NCBI RefSeq assembly: GCF_004795055.1
Contig: NZ_SSBJ01000012.1
Coordinates: 62,001 to 126,000, forward strand
From: Streptomyces sp. A1136
Lineage (GTDB): Bacteria; Actinomycetota; Actinomycetes; Streptomycetales; Streptomycetaceae
Direction: 5' to 3'
DNA length: 64,000 nt
The notes under the pieces were generated by a model, which did not search any database, was not told where the DNA came from, and saw nothing but the letters and a program-made list of their open reading frames with translations. A program made the translations under genes and the position numbers. Of the stretch, positions 60,990 to 64,000 are shown one piece after another. Position 1 is the stretch's first letter, and the number at the start of each line of letters is the position of its first letter.

Positions 60990-62171
60990 ATGCGCCTGCT
61001 CGCCCGTGTGACGACCGCCGCCCTGCTCGCCATGACCCCGGCCCTGGCCGGAAACGCGTCCGCCGCCGTCCCGGAGCCGACCCCGGCACCTCTGATCGCC
61101 TCGGCGAACGCGGTACCCGGCCAGTACATCGTGACCTTGGAAAAGGGCGTGGACCCGGCGGCGCTGACGAAGAAGCTGGGCCTGCGGGCGACGTTCCTCT
61201 ACAGCCACGCCATCAACGGCTTCGCCGTCAAGATGACCCCGCTCCAGTTGCGGATCGCACGGGCGGCCCTCGGGGTGAAGGCGATCGAGGAGGACACGAA
61301 GGTCGTCGCGTCGTCGGTGGGGGGCGACAGGCGGGAGCTGGGCTCCCCGACCGAACTCTGGGGCCTGGACCGGATCGACCAGAAGGAACTGCCGCTCGAC
61401 AAGACCTTCACCACCAAGGGCAACGGCGCGGGAGTCACGGCGTACGTCCTCGACACCGGCATCGACTACAAGCACGTCGAGTTCGGCGGTCGCGCGACGT
61501 TCGGGTTCGACGCCATGGACGACGGCAAGGAGGGCATGGACTGTCAGGGGCACGGCACCCATGTCGCGGGCACGGTCGCGGGCTCGACGTACGGCGTGGC
61601 ACGCAAGGCGAACCTGGTCAGCGTCCGCGTACTCGGTTGTGACGGGACGGGTTCCTACTCCGGGATCATCGCCGGCCTGGACTGGGTGGCCAAGAACGCC
61701 AAGCAGCCGGCCGTGTTGAACGCCTCCCTCGGCGGCGCGAAGTCGGACGCCGTCAACAACGCGGCGACCGCGCTCTCGGACGCGGGCGTACTGCCGGTCC
61801 TCGCGGCGGGCAACTCCTCGGCGGACGCCTGCGGCGTCTCACCCGCGTCGGCGTCGCGCGTGGTGACGGTGGGGGCGAGCGACGTGTACGACGCGGAGAC
61901 GAGCTTCTCCAACTACGGCCCCTGCGTCACCCTCTACGCCCCGGGCCAGGACATCACCTCCGCGAAGCTCGGCGGCGGCGGCGTGGCCCTGAGCGGTACG
62001 TCCATGGCCTCGCCGCACGTCGCCGGCGTCGCGGTGCTCTACAAGCAGGCGCACCCGGCCGCGACCCCGGCGGAGATCACCGAATTCCTCACCACCGGGT
62101 CCAGCAAGGACGTGCTGAGCAGCGTCGGCACGGGCAGCCCGAACGAGCTGCTCTTCACCAACGGTCTCTGA
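60990..62171 (+). CDS. Secreted subtilisin-like serine peptidase (S8, proteinase K type)
   Basis: A 393-aa exported protease. Signal peptide to about residue 25, I9 propeptide 43-105 (GQYIVTLEKGVDPAALTKKL, INGFAVKMTP, IEED), then the catalytic domain with Asp in VLDTGIDYKHVEFGG, His in GHGTHVAGTVAG and Ser in SGTSMASPHVAGV; the oxyanion Asn region LPVLAAGNSSADACG is present. The 3' end overlaps the convergent DUF397 gene by 17 bp. A purine-rich AGGGAG precedes the ATG. Confidence 0.94.
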   Translation: MRLLARVTTAALLAMTPALAGNASAAVPEPTPAPLIASANAVPGQYIVTLEKGVDPAALTKKLGLRATFLYSHAINGFAVKMTPLQLRIARAALGVKAIEEDTKVVASSVGGDRRELGSPTELWGLDRIDQKELPLDKTFTTKGNGAGVTAYVLDTGIDYKHVEFGGRATFGFDAMDDGKEGMDCQGHGTHVAGTVAGSTYGVARKANLVSVRVLGCDGTGSYSGIIAGLDWVAKNAKQPAVLNASLGGAKSDAVNNAATALSDAGVLPVLAAGNSSADACGVSPASASRVVTVGASDVYDAETSFSNYGPCVTLYAPGQDITSAKLGGGGVALSGTSMASPHVAGVAVLYKQAHPAATPAEITEFLTTGSSKDVLSSVGTGSPNELLFTNGL

Positions 62172-62421
62172 GCGACCCCACGAAGTCGGCCCAGGCCCGC
62201 GCGCGGAACACCACGTGCGGGCCCTCGGGGCGCTTGGAGTCCCGGACGGGGACGATGTGGGGGAGGCCGTCGGCGACTTCGAGGCAGTCCCCGCCGTCGC
62301 CTCCGCTGTGGGTGGACTTCCGCCAGGTGGCCATTTCGAGGCAGTTGCCGCCGTCACCAGCGCTGTAGCTGGACTTGTGCCAGACGACGGCCGACAGGTC
62401 GTACTCAGGCGTACTGGTCAT
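62155..62421 (-). CDS. DUF397 protein with duplicated domain
   Basis: An 88-aa protein with two DUF397 half-units in tandem (VWHKSSYSAGDGGNCLEMA and TWRKSTHSGGDGGDCLEVA). DUF397 proteins pair with XRE/DUF5753 regulators in streptomycete developmental systems of the WhiJ kind. The ATG lies inside the 3' end of the upstream regulator gene (17-bp overlap), so the pair is coupled. Confidence 0.92.
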   Translation of the reverse strand: MTSTPEYDLSAVVWHKSSYSAGDGGNCLEMATWRKSTHSGGDGGDCLEVADGLPHIVPVRDSKRPEGPHVVFRARAWADFVGSLRDRW

Positions 62422-63244
62422 GTTGGTATTCCTCCGCCACCGACTCGATCAGGGCTAGCGACTTCCGCGGGGAGAGCGCGTTGGCCATGAGGAGATCGTA
62501 GGTCAGGGTGCGCTGGGCGACCGTGGCCGGATCGTCGAACAGCTGCCCGGTGCCACTGCCTTGGATGTAGGCGAGCGGGGGAGCGTCCTCGAAGGCCATG
62601 AGTTTCAGCGAGCCCAGCAGTCCCGCGTGGAAGCCCGCGCTGAACGGCAGCACCTGCACCATGATCCGGTGCGACCGGATCAGGCGCGCGATGTGGAGTA
62701 GGGCGTCGGCGAGGATCGCCGGGTCGTCCCCGCTACGGCGCAGGATCGCCTCGTCAAGCACACACCAGAACACGGGGGTTGTTGGATCACTGAGCAGGGC
62801 CGCCCGCTCCAGCCGGTTCCTGACCAGCTCCTCGATCGTTTCCTCCGTTGCCGTCGGCTGGTAGGCGCGGAACACCTCCCGCGCGTACGCCTCCGTCTGC
62901 AACAGGCCTGGGATGATCAGCGGCGCGTACTCCCGGATCGTCTTCGCCAGCGCCTCCGCCTCGGCTGCCGCCGCGAAGTGGTCCGGGTACTTGGATGTGG
63001 CGGCTGCCGCACAGTTTCGCGCGAAGAAGCCGTCCGTCCGGAGGACCTCGTCAATCTGGCGTGCCACGTCGGGGAGCATCCTGCGGGTGCCCGCTTCGAG
63101 TTGGCCGATGAACGAGCCGCTGACGTAGAGCCGTTCGGCGAGTTCGGCCTGGGTGAGGCCCGCGCGTTCGCGGGCGACGCGGAGTTCGGCGCCCAGGAGG
63201 GCGCGCGGTGAGGAGGCGGGATCGAGGTTCTTCGGCCCTGGCAT
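62405..63244 (-). CDS. XRE-family regulator with DUF5753 domain (WhiJ-like)
   Basis: A 279-aa regulator. The helix-turn-helix is AELRVARERAGLTQAELAERL with VSGSFIGQLEAGTRRM, and the DUF5753 region contains IPGLLQTEAYAREVFRAY and RLERAALLSDP. Members regulate development together with their DUF397 partner. AGGAG precedes the ATG at 63244. Confidence 0.92.
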   Translation of the reverse strand: MPGPKNLDPASSPRALLGAELRVARERAGLTQAELAERLYVSGSFIGQLEAGTRRMLPDVARQIDEVLRTDGFFARNCAAAATSKYPDHFAAAAEAEALAKTIREYAPLIIPGLLQTEAYAREVFRAYQPTATEETIEELVRNRLERAALLSDPTTPVFWCVLDEAILRRSGDDPAILADALLHIARLIRSHRIMVQVLPFSAGFHAGLLGSLKLMAFEDAPPLAYIQGSGTGQLFDDPATVAQRTLTYDLLMANALSPRKSLALIESVAEEYQHDQYA

Positions 63245-63357
63245 GGCAACTCCTGGTCCAACAAGTGCGTTTGTGCGCTGCCCGACGTTGAAAGGCTAGT
63301 GACCGAGTGACCACTCTGTGTGCGGAACGCGATTACTCAGAGCGAAAGGGACGTGTC

Positions 63358-63576
63358 ATGGTGCTCTCGCCCAAGGAACGGTTGTTGGCGGCCGAGGAGG
63401 CCGTGGGGCAGTTGAAGGAGGCCCTCGGGGATGTGGGCGTGGTGTTTCCCTCGCTCGGCGTGGACGGGGTGTCGGCGGCCGGGACCTACGGGCTGCCGCT
63501 GGTGGACCTCGGGCGGTGCAACCTGGACACCGCGCTGCGGCTCGCGGCCGTGCTGCACGAGCGGGCCCGCCCGTGA
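63358..63576 (+). CDS. Small hypothetical protein divergent from the XRE gene
   Basis: A 72-aa protein (MVLSPKERLLAAEEAVGQLK) with a helical start and CNLDTALRLAAVLHER end. AAAGGGA lies upstream of the ATG at 63358. Similar small proteins accompany XRE/DUF397 loci, and this one may be part of the system. The stop overlaps the next start by GTGA. Confidence 0.75.
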   Translation: MVLSPKERLLAAEEAVGQLKEALGDVGVVFPSLGVDGVSAAGTYGLPLVDLGRCNLDTALRLAAVLHERARP

Positions 63577-64000
63577 CGGGTGACGAACGGGCGCGTTGCG
63601 AAGCGGTCTTGAGGGGGCTGGCGGAGGCGGCGCGCGGGTGGGAGTTCGAGCTGGCGTGGAAGCTGTGCTGGCTGGAGAAGGGGATGGTCAGGGACGGGTG
63701 GAAGCGTGCGGGTATGGGTCTGTCGGTGCGGGTCGCGCGGGACGAGCGCAGCGGGTTGTGGACCGCTGTGGGCGATGACGGCAAGCGAAGAGTGTGTGAG
63801 ACGGCCGACACGGCGGACGAGGCGACGGCCCTGGTCCAGGAGGCGTTCGGGCTCAAGGCCTGGCGTCCGCAGCCACCTCCGCCGCCCGGCTGGCAGCGGT
63901 TCTCGCTGGTCCACACCCCGGTGGACGAGTCCCCGGGGTTCGACGACCGGCGCTACGACGCCATCAAGGCCCGGCCGCCGACCGGGTGCGTGGTCGAGGA
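63573..64000 (+). CDS. Hypothetical protein (partial, cut by window end)
   Basis: At least 142 aa from a GTG coupled to the previous gene (GTGA). The product has WEFELAWKLCWLEKG, then AVGDDGKRRVCETADTADEA and a Pro-rich segment before GWQRFSLVHTPVDE. No family is recognised. The end is outside the window. Confidence 0.7.
   Translation, partial: MTGDERARCEAVLRGLAEAARGWEFELAWKLCWLEKGMVRDGWKRAGMGLSVRVARDERSGLWTAVGDDGKRRVCETADTADEATALVQEAFGLKAWRPQPPPPPGWQRFSLVHTPVDESPGFDDRRYDAIKARPPTGCVVE

Overview
The window is high-G+C actinobacterial DNA, most likely a Streptomyces chromosome core region. Gene order, lipoprotein and secretion signals, probable leaderless starts and actinobacterial families (CarD, DasR-type sites, BldD-type site, DUF397/XRE pair) all fit. 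From memory, the flanks keep the order seen in the well-known streptomycete core (phoU/phoR-phoP, carD, ispD-ispF, cysS, rlmB, msiK ... senR-senS/hbpS, cdgB, nagA-nagK, otsB/otsA, thrC, groEL2). I could not run a comparison.

Left flank (1-13859): phosphate regulation (partial phoU divergent from phoR-phoP, with a PHO-box candidate between), a lipoprotein, carD, the isoprenoid genes ispD-ispF, cysS, the rRNA methyltransferase rlmB, a DoxX-like membrane protein, a sugar nucleotidyltransferase, a small secreted protein and the shared sugar-import ATPase msiK with a DasR-like operator. A tRNA-Thr(UGU) follows.

Mobile element (13892-30526): an integrated actinomycete integrative and conjugative element (AICE) of about 16.6 kb sits in the 3' half of the tRNA, bounded by 48-bp direct repeats. 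It carries integrase and excisionase, a replication set (primase-polymerase plus a DUF3631 ATPase) followed by a GTAGCGG repeat cluster that may be the origin, a cytosine methyltransferase-like gene, and a TraB-type DNA translocase followed by a TACTGCC repeat cluster that may be its clt recognition locus. Spread-type membrane proteins, a KorSA-like GntR repressor with paired palindromic operators, and a YdcF-like protein complete the standard part. The leftward operon appears to start with an rRNA-leader-like boxB/boxA antitermination signal, and several strong hairpins lie inside it. At the attR end there is a low-G+C cargo gene (helix-turn-helix plus long coiled coil) with a possible divergent small membrane protein.

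Right flank (30527-64000): an amine/amino-acid oxidase-like flavoprotein, an acetyltransferase, a pentapeptide-repeat protein, the senR-senS/hbpS haem and redox sensing set, an M1 peptidase lipoprotein, TerD, an ArfB-like rescue hydrolase, a flavin reductase, and the c-di-GMP enzyme cdgB with candidate BldD and Crp sites. Next come a kinase, nagA and a ROK kinase divergent from a sugar-binding lipoprotein with a DasR-like site; otsB, otsA and a glucosyl-3-phosphoglycerate synthase; thrC under a SAM-I riboswitch; a MoaD/ThiS-like carrier ending in GGC; a cold-shock protein; groEL with two CIRCE operators; trpF; a family-16 hydrolase-like protein; a subtilase divergent from a stand-alone I9 inhibitor; and a DUF397/XRE pair at the window edge.

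MsiK, the sugar-binding lipoprotein and the nag enzymes probably work together in amino-sugar or oligosaccharide uptake, linked by a shared 13-base DasR-like core at 13706 and 46609.
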